From CBDHCC01 sp965261015 (GTDB lineage: Bacteria; Pseudomonadota; Alphaproteobacteria; Sphingomonadales; Sphingomonadaceae), in NCBI GenBank assembly GCA_965261015.1, contig CBDHCC010000002.1:434001-498000 (forward strand): a DNA stretch of 64,000 bases, in the 5' to 3' direction. The notes under the pieces were generated by a model. The model did not search any database. It saw only the letters and a list, made by a program, of their open reading frames with translations, and was not told where the DNA came from. Below, piece by piece: positions 1 through 16,988 of this stretch. The number at the start of each line of letters is the position of its first letter. Position 1 is the stretch's first letter. The translations under genes and the position numbers were made by a program.

Positions 1-419
1 ATCCAGTGCGCGTACCAGCGGTCGCGCGCGTCCTTGGGCTGGTCCAGTTCGTCGCGCAGCCAGTGGAGCACCCGCAGATTGTCGAGCGGGTGGATGTCGG
101 CCGCGATCAGCAGCGCGCGCGCCCAGGCGTCGGCTCGCGCGTCCGCATCCTGGGGGATCAGGCGCGGTTCGGGATGGCGCGCGTCCAGCCAGTCCACGAT
201 GGCGAGGCTCTGGCTCATCAGGCGCTCGTGGCCGGGCGCTCCGACGGCCAGCACGGGGACGGCGCCCATCGGGTTGCGCGCCCGATGGTCCGCGGAGCGC
301 TGGTCCCCCTCCAGCAGGCTGACCGGCACAACGTCGTAGGCGACGCCCTTGGCGTTCAGCGCAATCCGCACGCGATAGGCGGTCGACGACCGGTGGTAGT
401 CGTAAAGCGTGTAGGTCAT
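1..419 (-). CDS. maiA: Maleylacetoacetate isomerase (zeta-class glutathione S-transferase), 3' end off the window
   Basis: The minus-strand frame from the ATG at 417-419 runs off the left edge, giving 139 residues. The N-terminus reads YDYHRSSTAYRVRIALNAKG, the serine/arginine glutathione-binding motif of zeta-class GSTs. It continues with a thioredoxin-fold segment (NPMGAVPVL, then SQSLAIVDWL) and the start of the helical domain. The family isomerises maleylacetoacetate to fumarylacetoacetate in tyrosine/homogentisate breakdown, using glutathione in the cytoplasm. The start codon overlaps the stop of the upstream hydroxylase gene by 4 bases (ATGA), so the two are probably translationally coupled. 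A generic GST is the main alternative. Confidence 0.85.
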   Translation of the reverse strand, partial: MTYTLYDYHRSSTAYRVRIALNAKGVAYDVVPVSLLEGDQRSADHRARNPMGAVPVLAVGAPGHERLMSQSLAIVDWLDARHPEPRLIPQDADARADAWARALLIAADIHPLDNLRVLHWLRDELDQPKDARDRWYAHW

Positions 420-1243
420 GGCGTCGTCTCCGCTCGCTCCCAGTGCCGATCCGTATCCCGGTCCGGCCAGTCGTCCGCCGTGGGTTCCAGCGGCAGGGCG
501 AGCAGGTCGGCGGTGTGCAGGTCGCGCGGATAGCCCGCGACGCCGATCGGCGCGTCCGGCTGTTCGCCCGGCGCGCGGAACGTGCCGTGCAGCCGGTCCC
601 AGAGCGACAGGCCGCTCGTCCAGTTGCTGTCGGTCAGCGCGTGGACGGCGCGGTGGTGGACGTCGTGCATGCCCGGCGTGGTCAGCACCCGGCTCAGCCG
701 CCGCTCCCATCGTGGCGGAAGAGCGAGGTTGGAATGGTGGAACAGGACGGACAGGCCGAAAAAGCCGCGCCAGACGCGCCACGCCGCCGGACCGGCCCCG
801 ATCAGCCTCAACCGCGCCATGTCCATGGGCACGGACAGCAGCAGGTCCAGGGCGTGGAAGCGCGGGCCGGTGGAGGCGTCGAGCGCGCGGTCGATGTGGT
901 GGACCCGGTGCAGCCGCCAGAGTGCGGGCACCCGGTGCGTCGCGACGTGCCACAGATACATGGAATGATCGAGCAGCAGGAACCCCGCCGCGCCGCGCAG
1001 CGGGTCTGGCAACCGGCCGACGATCCCCCGCCCCCGCTCGCCATTGCCGCGCGCGACCCAGGCGGTCGCCGGCCCGCCCACGCCACCGGAGACCGACAGC
1101 GCCGTGGCGGCCAGCGTCAGGTTGCGGCCCAGTCGCTCACCCGCCTCGATCGGCCGGCGAGGCCAGCGACGCTCCGCCCACAGCAGCGCCCCGACGGCCC
1201 CCAGGAGCGCGAGGCGGGGCAGCAGGGCTTTGGGACGGGGCAT
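416..1243 (-). CDS. Sterol desaturase / fatty acid hydroxylase family membrane protein
   Basis: This 275-residue protein has the di-iron histidine boxes of the fatty acid hydroxylase superfamily: H-x3-H around LWHVATHR, then HRVHH, and later HDVHH. Hydrophobic stretches lie near residues 8-22 and 85-97 and in the middle of the protein, consistent with an integral membrane enzyme. The superfamily uses a histidine-bound di-iron centre to hydroxylate or desaturate lipids; the substrate cannot be read from sequence. It is the upstream gene of a two-gene unit with maiA (4-base overlap). Confidence is high for the family and low for the substrate. Confidence 0.85.
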   Translation of the reverse strand: MPRPKALLPRLALLGAVGALLWAERRWPRRPIEAGERLGRNLTLAATALSVSGGVGGPATAWVARGNGERGRGIVGRLPDPLRGAAGFLLLDHSMYLWHVATHRVPALWRLHRVHHIDRALDASTGPRFHALDLLLSVPMDMARLRLIGAGPAAWRVWRGFFGLSVLFHHSNLALPPRWERRLSRVLTTPGMHDVHHRAVHALTDSNWTSGLSLWDRLHGTFRAPGEQPDAPIGVAGYPRDLHTADLLALPLEPTADDWPDRDTDRHWERAETTP

Positions 1244-1374
1244 GGCGATCGTGTGCGGCCCGACCGCCGGCTTGGCAAGCGCGGCGGTGGACCCGGGGGT
1301 GCCGCGACGACGCGCGGTTGCGCGCCTCCCCCGCGGTTGGCATGACGGGGCCGCACTTTCGAGGACTTCCCGTC

Positions 1375-1791
1375 ATGTTCGCACGCCTTTCCATCGCCGT
1401 CGCCGCCTCCGCCCTGCCGTTCGCGGCGCTGGCCGCTCCCGCCCCGATCACGGGCCAGTGGGTGACAGAGGACGGCGTGGCGCTCGTCACGATTGGGCGG
1501 TGCGGCGCCAGCCTGTGCGGGCGGGTGGCCAAGGTGCTGAAGCCCAATCCGAAGTTCTCCCAGACCGACGTGAACAATCCGGACAAGTCGAAGCGCGGTC
1601 GGCCGATCGTGGGCTTGCCCGTGCTGACCGGCTTTGCGCCGGACGGGGACGAGTGGCGCGGCCGCATCTACGACCCCAAAACCGGCAAGGACTATCGCTC
1701 CGTCGTGCATCGGGCGGCCAATGGCACGTTGAGCGTGAAGGGCTGTGTCGGCCCGTTCTGCAAGTCGCAGACGTGGCGCCCAGCACGCTGA
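1375..1791 (+). CDS. DUF2147 family secreted protein
   Basis: The ATG at 1375 gives a 138-residue protein with a clear signal peptide (MFARLSIAVAASALPFAALA, cleavage near APAPI). The mature part starts with GQWVTEDG and contains IGRCGASLCGRV and a C-terminal GCVGPFCKSQTW, the paired-cysteine pattern of DUF2147 proteins. The function is unknown; the family is periplasmic and beta-rich. A longer frame extends upstream from 418, but it is antisense to the hydroxylase and lacks codon logic, so the internal ATG ahead of the signal peptide was chosen. A second DUF2147 gene lies at 50873 in the lipid-modification operon. Confidence 0.8.
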   Translation: MFARLSIAVAASALPFAALAAPAPITGQWVTEDGVALVTIGRCGASLCGRVAKVLKPNPKFSQTDVNNPDKSKRGRPIVGLPVLTGFAPDGDEWRGRIYDPKTGKDYRSVVHRAANGTLSVKGCVGPFCKSQTWRPAR

Positions 1792-1801
1792 CCCACCGCG
1801 C

Positions 1802-2698
1802 ATGACCGACACGCGCGACCCGACGGCGGCGGAGGCGATGGCCGCCGTCGTCGACCTGCTGACCCTGGAACAGCTCGACGAGACTTCGTTCCGGGGCAAG
1901 CGGAAGGTCGGCGGGCGCGGGCGGGTGTTCGGCGGGCAGGTGGTGGGTCAGGCGCTGGTCGCCGCGCGCGCGACCGTCGAGGCGGAGCGTCCGGTCCATT
2001 CCCTGCACGCCTATTTCATGCGGCCGGGCAGCGAGGACCACCCGATCGACTATCGCGTGGAGCGCGATCGGGACGGCGGCTCCTTTTCGTCGCGGCGCGT
2101 GGTCGCTCTTCAGGAAGGCGTCCCGATCCTGTCGATGGCCGCCAGCTTTCAGCGGGACGAAGGGGGCGCGGGTCACGCCACGCCAATGCCCGACGTGCCC
2201 CCGCCCGAGTCGCTGCTTGACGAGACGGCGCTCTACGCCCGTGCCATCGATCGGATTCCGGAACGGATGCGCCGTTGGGTCACGAGGCCCCGCCCGATCG
2301 AGCAGCGGCCCGTCGATCCGATCCTGCAATGGGAGGACGATCGTCGGGCGACGCGATCCGCCACCTGGTTCCGGGCCGCCTGCCCGTTGCCGCACGACCG
2401 CGACCTGCACCGGGCCGTGCTCGCCTACGCCTCCGACACGCGTCTGCTCGACGCCTCGATGCTGGCGCACGGCTGGAGCTTCTGGGAGCCAGCGATGCAG
2501 GTCGCCAGCCTGGACCACGCCCTCTGGCTGCACGACGACGTGCGGATGGACGAGTGGCACCTCTACGTCACCGACAGCCCCTGGACCGGCCACGGCCGCG
2601 GCATGAACCGCGGGTCCGTCTTCGCCCGGGACGGACGCCTGGTGGCGACGGTGGCGCAGGAGGGGCTGGTGCGGCGGCGAGAGCGGCCGCGCGACTGA
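1802..2698 (+). CDS. tesB: Acyl-CoA thioesterase II
   Basis: This 298-residue protein has the double hot-dog architecture of TesB. The first domain carries GRVFGGQVVGQALVAA and HSLHAYFMRPG. The second carries ASLDHALWLHD, where the aspartate is the expected catalytic residue, and a C-terminal VATVAQEGLVR supplying the conserved glutamine. The family hydrolyses medium- and long-chain acyl-CoAs to free fatty acid and CoA in the cytoplasm. The ATG at 1802 was preferred over an upstream in-frame ATG at 1745 inside the DUF2147 gene. It ends 3 bases before the convergent phoD gene. Confidence 0.92.
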   Translation: MTDTRDPTAAEAMAAVVDLLTLEQLDETSFRGKRKVGGRGRVFGGQVVGQALVAARATVEAERPVHSLHAYFMRPGSEDHPIDYRVERDRDGGSFSSRRVVALQEGVPILSMAASFQRDEGGAGHATPMPDVPPPESLLDETALYARAIDRIPERMRRWVTRPRPIEQRPVDPILQWEDDRRATRSATWFRAACPLPHDRDLHRAVLAYASDTRLLDASMLAHGWSFWEPAMQVASLDHALWLHDDVRMDEWHLYVTDSPWTGHGRGMNRGSVFARDGRLVATVAQEGLVRRRERPRD

Positions 2699-2701
2699 CC
2701 G

Positions 2702-4339
2702 TCAGACGCTTGCCAGACGCCGCTCTCCATGGCGCACGGCCAGCCGGTGCGTGCCCTGCAGCTTGGTCGAGCGGGTGCGGATCGTGTCGAGGAACCGCCA
2801 TTCGCTGACCGCCCGGTCGCGCTCCAGGGTCACCGCCATATAGCCGCGATCGCGCGTGTTCGCCCATTTCAGCGCCGGGCTGGCCTGAACCAGCGCGCGC
2901 GACCGATCCGCCTCGCTGGCGCCCCGCAAAAAGGATTCATAGCCGGGTGAGGTGACGGATTGGCCGTCGAACTCGACGCCCGCGCGCTGCCCGCCCTCGT
3001 CCAGATCGAACGCCCAGGCGTTGTGGCTGTCGCCCGCCAGCACGATCAGGTTCGCGTCCGCCTGCATCGCGGCCCTCAGCAGGCGCGAGCGCGCGGCCGG
3101 ATAGCCGTCCCAGCTGTCCAGGTTGAGCGGCAGGCCGGCGTCCGCCGCGGCCAGATCGGAGGCCAGCCGCGCCCGCACATAGTCGGGCGCGTCCGCCGGA
3201 ACCCAGCGCGCGACCTCCGCCGGCGCCCGGAGCGATCCCAGGATCGTGCCCTGCCCGATCACCTGCCAACGCGTGCCCGCGCGGGTGCTGGCCGTCAGTT
3301 CGGCGGCCACCAGTGCCTCTTGGGGGCCGCCCATCATCGTGCGCGCGGGATCGCTCCAGGCCCCGTCGCGGAACGCCGCCAGCGCGGCCGGGTACTCGTC
3401 CGGCGAGCGCCCGGCGAGCACCTCGCCAAAGGACAGTTGCTTCGCGCGCCCCGTCACCCGCGTGTCGGGCAGGATCAGCGTCGCGAGGTCGCCCACGCGA
3501 TAGGTGCGGTGGCGGCCGGGGCGGACCGGCATCCACTCCTCCCACGCGCGCTCGGCGGCGCGGCGGCGCGTCGTCCAGTCGCCCTCTGTGTCCGGCTGGT
3601 GGTTCTGCGCGCCCAGAGTCCAGTCGTCATTCGCGATCTCGTGATCGTCCCACATCGCCACCATCGGCAGGACGGCGTGCAGCCGCTGCAGGTCCGGGTC
3701 CGCGCGGTAGGTGGCATAGCGCAGGCGATAGTCGGCCAGCGTGACGGTCTCGTTCGCCGGCTCGATCTGCCGGCTCGCCACGGCTTCGGCGGTGGAGGGG
3801 TATTTGCCCGGCTCATATTCGTAGAAATAATCGCCCAGGCTCATCGCCAGGTCGAATTCGTCGGCGGCATCGGCGGCGTGGCCGTAGGCGTTGAAGAAGC
3901 CGAAGGGCAGGTTGGCGCAGGAGAAGACGGCGATCCGATAGGGGTCCACGCCATCGACCGGCAGGGTCTTGGTCACGCCCACCGGGGACGCCGTCCCGTC
4001 CGGGGCGACGAAGCGATAATGGTAGCGCGTGGCCGGCCGCAGCCCGCTCACCACCGCCTTGGCCGTCCAGTCGCTCTCGAAGCCGGCGACCACCATGGTT
4101 CCGCCGACGATCCGGGCGAAGTCGGGGGTCTCCGACAGTTCGCAGGTCAGGACCGTGTCCGCCGTCCCGACATAGCGGGTCCAGAGCAGCACCGAGTCGC
4201 CATCCGGCTCGCCGCTGGCGACGGAGTGGGTGAAACCGCGCGCCGTCAGCAATTCGGCCGCCCGGCCGCTCGTCGCCAGCAGGCCGATCCCGGTCGCGGC
4301 CAGCCCCATCAGCTGCCGCCGGTCCAATCGCAACGTCAT
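2702..4339 (-). CDS. phoD: Alkaline phosphatase D (PhoD-type phosphodiesterase/phosphatase)
   Basis: This 545-residue protein begins with a twin-arginine-like signal (LDRRQLMGLAATGIGLLA), pointing to Tat export. An N-terminal beta-sandwich domain (FTHSVASGEPDGDSVLLWTR) precedes the metallophosphatase core: FSCANLPFGFFNAY, MSLGDYFYEYEPG, MWDDHEIANDDW, LPDTRVTGR and VLAGDSHNAWAF. These match the metal-binding Asp, Asn and His positions of the PhoD family (Ca/Fe dependent), which releases phosphate from mono- and diesters in the periplasm. It is divergent from the aldolase gene, with 66 bases between their starts. No PHO box was recognised. Confidence 0.93.
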   Translation of the reverse strand: MTLRLDRRQLMGLAATGIGLLATSGRAAELLTARGFTHSVASGEPDGDSVLLWTRYVGTADTVLTCELSETPDFARIVGGTMVVAGFESDWTAKAVVSGLRPATRYHYRFVAPDGTASPVGVTKTLPVDGVDPYRIAVFSCANLPFGFFNAYGHAADAADEFDLAMSLGDYFYEYEPGKYPSTAEAVASRQIEPANETVTLADYRLRYATYRADPDLQRLHAVLPMVAMWDDHEIANDDWTLGAQNHQPDTEGDWTTRRRAAERAWEEWMPVRPGRHRTYRVGDLATLILPDTRVTGRAKQLSFGEVLAGRSPDEYPAALAAFRDGAWSDPARTMMGGPQEALVAAELTASTRAGTRWQVIGQGTILGSLRAPAEVARWVPADAPDYVRARLASDLAAADAGLPLNLDSWDGYPAARSRLLRAAMQADANLIVLAGDSHNAWAFDLDEGGQRAGVEFDGQSVTSPGYESFLRGASEADRSRALVQASPALKWANTRDRGYMAVTLERDRAVSEWRFLDTIRTRSTKLQGTHRLAVRHGERRLASV

Positions 4340-4405
4340 CGCCTTCTCCTCTCCGATCCGCTATGAGGGAGCCTAGGCGCGAAAAGCGACCGTTGGGAGA
4401 CAGCC

Positions 4406-5185
4406 ATGGCCACGCAGTTGAAATCCACGCCGTCCGTTCGCGACCGGGTGAGCGCGGAGGAATGGCAGGTGCGCTGCGACCTGGCCGCCGCCTACCGGCT
4501 GGTCGCGATGTTCGGGTGGGACGACCTGATCTTCACCCACCTGTCCGCGCGCGTGCCCGGGCCGGAACACCATTTCCTGCTGAACCCCTACACGCACGCC
4601 TTCGACGAGATCACCGCCTCCTCGCTGGTCAAGATCGACACGGACGGCGCTCCGGTGATGGAGGGGTCGCCGCCGGTGAACGCGGCGGGCTTCACCATCC
4701 ACTCCGCGATCCACATGGCGCGGGACGACGCCATGGCGGTGATCCACCTCCACACGCCCTACGGACAGGCGGTGAGCGCGATGGCGGACGGCCTGCTGCC
4801 CCACACCCAAACCTCCATGATCGCGGGCGGCGACCTCGCCTATCACCATTATGAGGGGATCGCGACGGACCTGGAGGAGCGTGAGCGGCTGGTGGAGGAT
4901 CTGGGTCAGAAGAACGTGATGATCCTGCGCAATCACGGCACGCTGACCGTCGGCGCCACCATCGGCCAGGCCTTTCTGCGAATGTATTTCCTCGAACGCG
5001 CGTGTCAGGCGCAGGTGCACATGCTGGCGGCCGGACGCGACGGGCTGAACCCGCCGCCGCAGGGGACGCCCGAAAAGGTCGCGGGCCAGTCCAATCCGGC
5101 GGGCATCGGCATGGTCGCCGACGGCCTGGCCTGGCCCGCGCTGGTGCGGCGGGCGGAACGGCGTGACCCCAGCTTCCGGGATTAG
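4406..5185 (+). CDS. Class II aldolase/adducin family protein
   Basis: This 259-residue protein has the class II aldolase/adducin fold. The zinc-binding histidines appear in MAVIHLHTPYG and a third in MILRNHGTLTVG, and the LSARVPG segment is near the N-terminus. The family includes fuculose-phosphate aldolase, ribulose-phosphate epimerase and adducin-like proteins; proteobacterial members of this length are usually of undefined substrate. It is followed 36 bases later by an enoyl-CoA hydratase gene on the same strand. The family assignment is firm but the substrate is not. Confidence 0.85.
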   Translation: MATQLKSTPSVRDRVSAEEWQVRCDLAAAYRLVAMFGWDDLIFTHLSARVPGPEHHFLLNPYTHAFDEITASSLVKIDTDGAPVMEGSPPVNAAGFTIHSAIHMARDDAMAVIHLHTPYGQAVSAMADGLLPHTQTSMIAGGDLAYHHYEGIATDLEERERLVEDLGQKNVMILRNHGTLTVGATIGQAFLRMYFLERACQAQVHMLAAGRDGLNPPPQGTPEKVAGQSNPAGIGMVADGLAWPALVRRAERRDPSFRD

Positions 5186-5221
5186 ACGCAGCGCGGACAT
5201 GATGACCCCGAAGGGACTCGG

Positions 5222-5998
5222 ATGGCGGATCTTCTGATCGAACGGCGCGGCGACGTGTTGGTGCTCACCCTGGATCGGCCAGAGCGGCTGAACGCCGCCA
5301 GCCTGGGGCTCGCGGACGAACTGTCCACCGCGCTCGACCGGCTCGAGGGCGCGCGCGCGGTGCTGCTGACCGGCAGCGGCCGGGCCTTTTGCGCCGGCGC
5401 GGACCTGGCCGCGCCGGGCCGGGCGAGCGGCGGACGCGGCGCGGCGGCGGAGGCGTCGCTGCGCGAACACTACAATCCGTTGATCGTGCGGCTGATGGCG
5501 CTGGACGTGCCGGTGGTTGCCGCCGTCAACGGGGCGGCGGCCGGCATCGGCTGCTCACTGGCCCTGGCCGCCGATCTGGTGCTGGCCGGCGAGTCCGCCT
5601 ATTTCCTGCAGGCGTTCGTCAATATCGGCTTGGTGCCCGATGGCGGGTCCAGCTGGATGCTGCCGCGACTGGTCGGCACGCAACGCGCCAAGGCGATGAT
5701 GATGCTGGGCGAGCGGATTGGCGCCGCGCAGGCGCAGGATTGGGGGCTGATTCACCGCGCCGTAGCCGACGACGCCCTGATGGACGAAGCGTTCGCTTTG
5801 GCCGAGCGGCTGGCGAGCGGGCCGACGCTGGCGTTGGGCCTGATCCGCCGCCTGGCGAACCGGGCGGGCGACACCAGCCTGACCGAAGCGCTCGCCGCCG
5901 AAGCCGCCGCGCAACGACTGGCCGGCGACAGTGCCGACGCGATGGAAGGAGGGGCGGCGTTCCTCCAGAAGCGCCGCCCCTCCTTCACTGGCCGCTAG
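5222..5998 (+). CDS. Enoyl-CoA hydratase/isomerase (crotonase) family protein
   Basis: This 258-residue crotonase-fold protein has oxyanion-hole segments GSGRAFCAGADLA and AAVNGAAAGIGCSLALAADL. The acidic position comes from LVPDGGSSWMLPRLVG, where an aspartate replaces the second hydratase glutamate. That pattern resembles PaaG-like epoxyphenylacetyl-CoA isomerases and delta-3,delta-2 isomerases. It acts on CoA thioesters in the cytoplasm. It ends 3 bases before the convergent Dps-like gene. The precise reaction cannot be fixed, so no symbol is given. Confidence 0.85.
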   Translation: MADLLIERRGDVLVLTLDRPERLNAASLGLADELSTALDRLEGARAVLLTGSGRAFCAGADLAAPGRASGGRGAAAEASLREHYNPLIVRLMALDVPVVAAVNGAAAGIGCSLALAADLVLAGESAYFLQAFVNIGLVPDGGSSWMLPRLVGTQRAKAMMMLGERIGAAQAQDWGLIHRAVADDALMDEAFALAERLASGPTLALGLIRRLANRAGDTSLTEALAAEAAAQRLAGDSADAMEGGAAFLQKRRPSFTGR

Positions 5999-6001
5999 CG
6001 C

Positions 6002-6649
6002 TCAGCGACGCGTCTCGCCCGCGATCCCGACGGGCTGTCCGTTGTTGATGTCCGCGCCGGTGTTCGGATCGGTGTTCGACGCCTGGACGAAGGCGCGCAC
6101 CTGCCACTGATATTTGTCGATCGCGGCCTGCACCTCCTGCAGAAGGTTCGACGTCGTGGGATCGCTCTCGCTGGTGCTCTCGATCCCCTGGCCAATCTCG
6201 TCGCTGACGGTCCGGTAATTGGTGGCGAAGGTCGAGATCACGAAGGCGTCGTCCAGGAACCCGCCCGGGATTTCCGGCTGGCGGCTGGTCCGCACGATCG
6301 TCGTGGCCCGACCGTCCGAAGAGACGCCGATGGACTGAAGCCGCTCAGCGATCATGTCGGCGTATTTCGCCGTGCCCTCATAATGCTCCTGTAACAGCTC
6401 GTGCAGAGTGTAGAACAAGGTGCCCGACACGTTCCAGTGAGCCTGCTTCAACTGGAGCTGGAGCTGCTGGAGTTCGGTCAAGGTCGTTTGCAGGGCAGCG
6501 ATCGACGGGCGAAGATCGTTGCCCTGCGGACCGTCGTGGAGGCGGTTGGTGACCGCGTTGTTCGGCACCTCGCTCACCTGGCTCTGGGCGGCGGCGGGAC
6601 TGGCGAGAATGGCGGCGGACAGCAGGAGTGTGGTTGGGACGAGACGCAT
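6002..6649 (-). CDS. Dps/ferritin-like protein with an export signal
   Basis: From the ATG at 6647-6649 the protein is 215 residues and opens with MRLVPTTLLLSAAILASPAA, a standard Sec signal peptide ending A-A-A-Q. The core keeps the Dps ferroxidase pattern: KQAHWNVSG, LHELLQEHYEG, then ADMIAERLQSIG. Dps proteins form 12-mers that oxidise and store iron and often bind DNA. An exported version cannot coat the nucleoid and would handle iron or peroxide in the periplasm. A longer frame to 6682 adds 11 residues ahead of the signal peptide and is less likely. The C-terminal tail (after about residue 190) is polar and not part of the ferritin fold. Confidence 0.82.
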   Translation of the reverse strand: MRLVPTTLLLSAAILASPAAAQSQVSEVPNNAVTNRLHDGPQGNDLRPSIAALQTTLTELQQLQLQLKQAHWNVSGTLFYTLHELLQEHYEGTAKYADMIAERLQSIGVSSDGRATTIVRTSRQPEIPGGFLDDAFVISTFATNYRTVSDEIGQGIESTSESDPTTSNLLQEVQAAIDKYQWQVRAFVQASNTDPNTGADINNGQPVGIAGETRR

Positions 6650-6782
6650 GGACAGGGTTCCTAAGGGTTGAGAACCACTCAACGCCCAATCGCCACCGCC
6701 GATCCGCCCGCGAACGCAGAAATATCCGCTCGGTCCGAATTTTTTTCCAGGCGTCGCAGACGGTTGGCACCGGTGGGTCAGC

Positions 6783-6812
6783 GGCGGGCGAGGTCCGTGG
6801 ACCCCGCCCGCC
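6783..6812 (-). terminator. Hairpin downstream of rpoC
   Basis: A strong stem-loop lies 17 bases past the rpoC stop. The outer arms GGCGGGC (6783-6789) and GCCCGCC (6806-6812) enclose a perfect inner stem GGTCC/GGACC. There is no clear U-tract on the minus strand, so it may be a Rho-assisted terminator or an RNA-stabilising 3' structure for the rplJL-rpoBC transcript. Confidence 0.5.
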
Positions 6813-6828
6813 GACGCCCGTGCCGGCC

Positions 6829-11142
<4,314 letters not shown>

Positions 11143-11166
11143 GTGATTTGTCCTTGATCCTTGAAC

Positions 11167-11271
11167 CCCTCTCCCAGCGGGAGAGGGAGGGGCCCGCCGC
11201 GAAACGGTGGGAGGGTGAGGGCGACTGCGGAGATACCACCCTCACCCCGGCCCTCTCCCAGTGGGAGAGGG
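11167..11271. repeat. Palindromic repeat pair in the rpoB-rpoC gap
   Basis: Two nearly identical 21-base palindromes occur at 11167-11187 and 11251-11271. Each is CCCTCTCCC, three bases, GGGAGAGGG, and they differ at one loop base. Between them GGGTGAGGG (11213-11221) pairs with CCCTCACCC (11239-11247). The whole gap can fold as a compound hairpin. This resembles REP/BIME-type elements common in proteobacteria; here it sits inside a co-transcribed essential operon. Confidence 0.75.
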
Positions 11272-11279
11272 AGGATGGC

Positions 11280-15464
<4,185 letters not shown>

Positions 15465-15687
15465 GGGTGTCTGTGTCGCCTCGCCGTCTTCGGTGCCGGA
15501 TGCGCGAAACGCCGAAGGCTGCGCGCTCCCAGCGGGAACGGCAGCACCGGCGTCCTGTAAGACCCGGACCGTCATTCGGAGGCGCGCTCACGCAACGGCG
15601 CGCCCTATCTCGATCGGTTCGGGAGAGCACGATGTAGGCGTTTGGCAACGATTTGTAAAGGCGGGTCGCCAGGGCCGGATGCGGAAA

Positions 15688-15718
15688 CGGCGGCCCTCCC
15701 GTCCGGGGAGAGCCGCCG
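15688..15718 (-). terminator. Hairpin between rplL and rpoB (attenuator-like)
   Basis: The arms CGGCGGC (15688-15694) and GCCGCCG (15712-15718) enclose CTCCC/GGGAG with a 5-base loop, a stem of about 12 pairs. On the minus strand it is followed by a short UUU run. In many bacteria a partial terminator at this position makes L7/L12 mRNA exceed rpoBC mRNA. The remainder of the 305-base gap (15465-15769) shows no gene; an rpoB start-region leader is the only other content seen. Confidence 0.6.
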
Positions 15719-15769
15719 CGTCCGGGAAAGCCGGGGGCGCGGCTTGGCCGCAGCGCCCCCGCCGTCCGC

Positions 15770-16144
15770 TTACTTCAGTTCGACGGTCGCGCCGGCGTCT
15801 TCCAGGCGCTTCTTCAGCTCCTCGGCCTCGGCCTTGGAGATGCCTTCCTTGACGGCCTTGGGCGCTCCTTCGACCATCGCCTTCGCTTCGGTCAGGCCCA
15901 GCTGGGTGATGGCGCGGACCTCCTTGATGACGTTGATCTTCTTGCCGCCGTCGCCGGTCAGGATCACGTCGAATTCGGTCTGCTCTTCCGCAGCAGCGGC
16001 GTCGCCACCGCCAGCGGCGGGTGCCGCGGCGACAGCGGCGGCGGCGGAGACGCCCCACTTCTCTTCCAGCATCTTGGACAGGTCGGCCGCTTCGAGGACG
16101 GTCAGTTCGGAAAGCTGGTCCACCAGCGTGTTCAGGTCAGCCAT
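15770..16144 (-). CDS. rplL: 50S ribosomal protein L7/L12
   Basis: This is 124 residues from the ATG at 16142-16144 (MADLNTLVDQLSELTVLEAA). An Ala/Gly-rich hinge (AAAAVAAAPAAGGG) links the N-terminal dimerisation domain to the C-terminal factor-binding domain (EFDVILTGDGGKKINVIK ... GLTEAKAMVEGAPK). A longer frame adds five residues upstream and was not chosen. L7/L12 dimers on L10 recruit translation GTPases to the ribosome. Confidence 0.97.
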   Translation of the reverse strand: MADLNTLVDQLSELTVLEAADLSKMLEEKWGVSAAAAVAAAPAAGGGDAAAAEEQTEFDVILTGDGGKKINVIKEVRAITQLGLTEAKAMVEGAPKAVKEGISKAEAEELKKRLEDAGATVELK

Positions 16145-16198
16145 GTTGTTGCTCCACAAAGATATAGGGTTGGTGTCGGTCGTTCGGTCAGGGCGCGC

Positions 16199-16714
16199 TT
16201 ACGCGGCGTCCTTCGTGGCGTAGGCGTTGAACACCCGGGCGAGCTGGCCCGCCGGTGCCGCCGCGATCTGGGCGAGCTTGGTCGCGGGCGCCGCGATCAG
16301 CCCCACGATCTTGCCGCGCAGTTCGTCGAGCGAGGGCAGCGAGGCGAGCGCCTTCACTCCGCTGGCGTCGAGGAGCTGCATGCCCATGGCACCGCCCACG
16401 ATCTCCAGCTTCTCGTTCGTCTTGGCGAAATCGATGGCCACCTTCGCGGCGGCGATCGGATCGGGCGAAGTGGCGAGCGCCACCGGACCGACCAAAAGGT
16501 CGCCCAGCTGCTCGTAATCCGTGCCCTTGATGGCGATCTTCGCCAGCCGGTTCTTCGTCACCTTATAGGTCGCGCCGGCGTCCCGCATCTTCTGGCGCAG
16601 GTCCGTCGACTGTGCGACGGTCAGGCCCAGATTGCGCGTGACGACCACCGCGCCGACATCGGCGAAGGTCCCGTTCAGCGTCTCGACTAGCTCGTGCTTC
16701 TGCGCGCGATCCAT
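16199..16714 (-). CDS. rplJ: 50S ribosomal protein L10
   Basis: This 171-residue protein starts MDRAQKHELVETLNGTFADV and has the family segments VVVTRNLGLTV, MRDAGATYKVTKNRLAKIA and the C-terminal LAQIAAAPAGQLARVFNAYA that binds L7/L12 dimers. It sits on the ribosomal stalk. The ATG at 16712-16714 is preferred over a frame from 16765. The 274 bases upstream (16715-16988) should hold the promoter and the L10 autoregulatory leader. rplA, normally the next gene upstream, is about 15 kb away because other genes intervene. Confidence 0.97.
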   Translation of the reverse strand: MDRAQKHELVETLNGTFADVGAVVVTRNLGLTVAQSTDLRQKMRDAGATYKVTKNRLAKIAIKGTDYEQLGDLLVGPVALATSPDPIAAAKVAIDFAKTNEKLEIVGGAMGMQLLDASGVKALASLPSLDELRGKIVGLIAAPATKLAQIAAAPAGQLARVFNAYATKDAA

Positions 16715-16988
16715 GCCGGTCTCCTCTTGGCTCCGACCCCTCCACGAAGGGAGCGGCCGATACACAATGCCGGCCGACCCATTGGGGTCGCCCGACGGCG
16801 AATGTCCAAAGGGGAAAGGAGCGGATCGTCGCGGACCCGAACGACCGACCCCTCGGGGCCAGCCGGAAAACTCATATCCCCGTCTCGGCGGGGCATTAAG
16901 GAAGCGACGCTTCCACCCGCTGTCTCGGACGGCTGCCCCGAAGGGCGAGGCGCGGGTTAGCGCACGAACACGCGCCGGGCAAGGGGTC

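Noticed and set aside
6..533. Plus-strand frames at the left edge
   Set aside because: They are antisense to maiA and the hydroxylase, both of which have clear family motifs.
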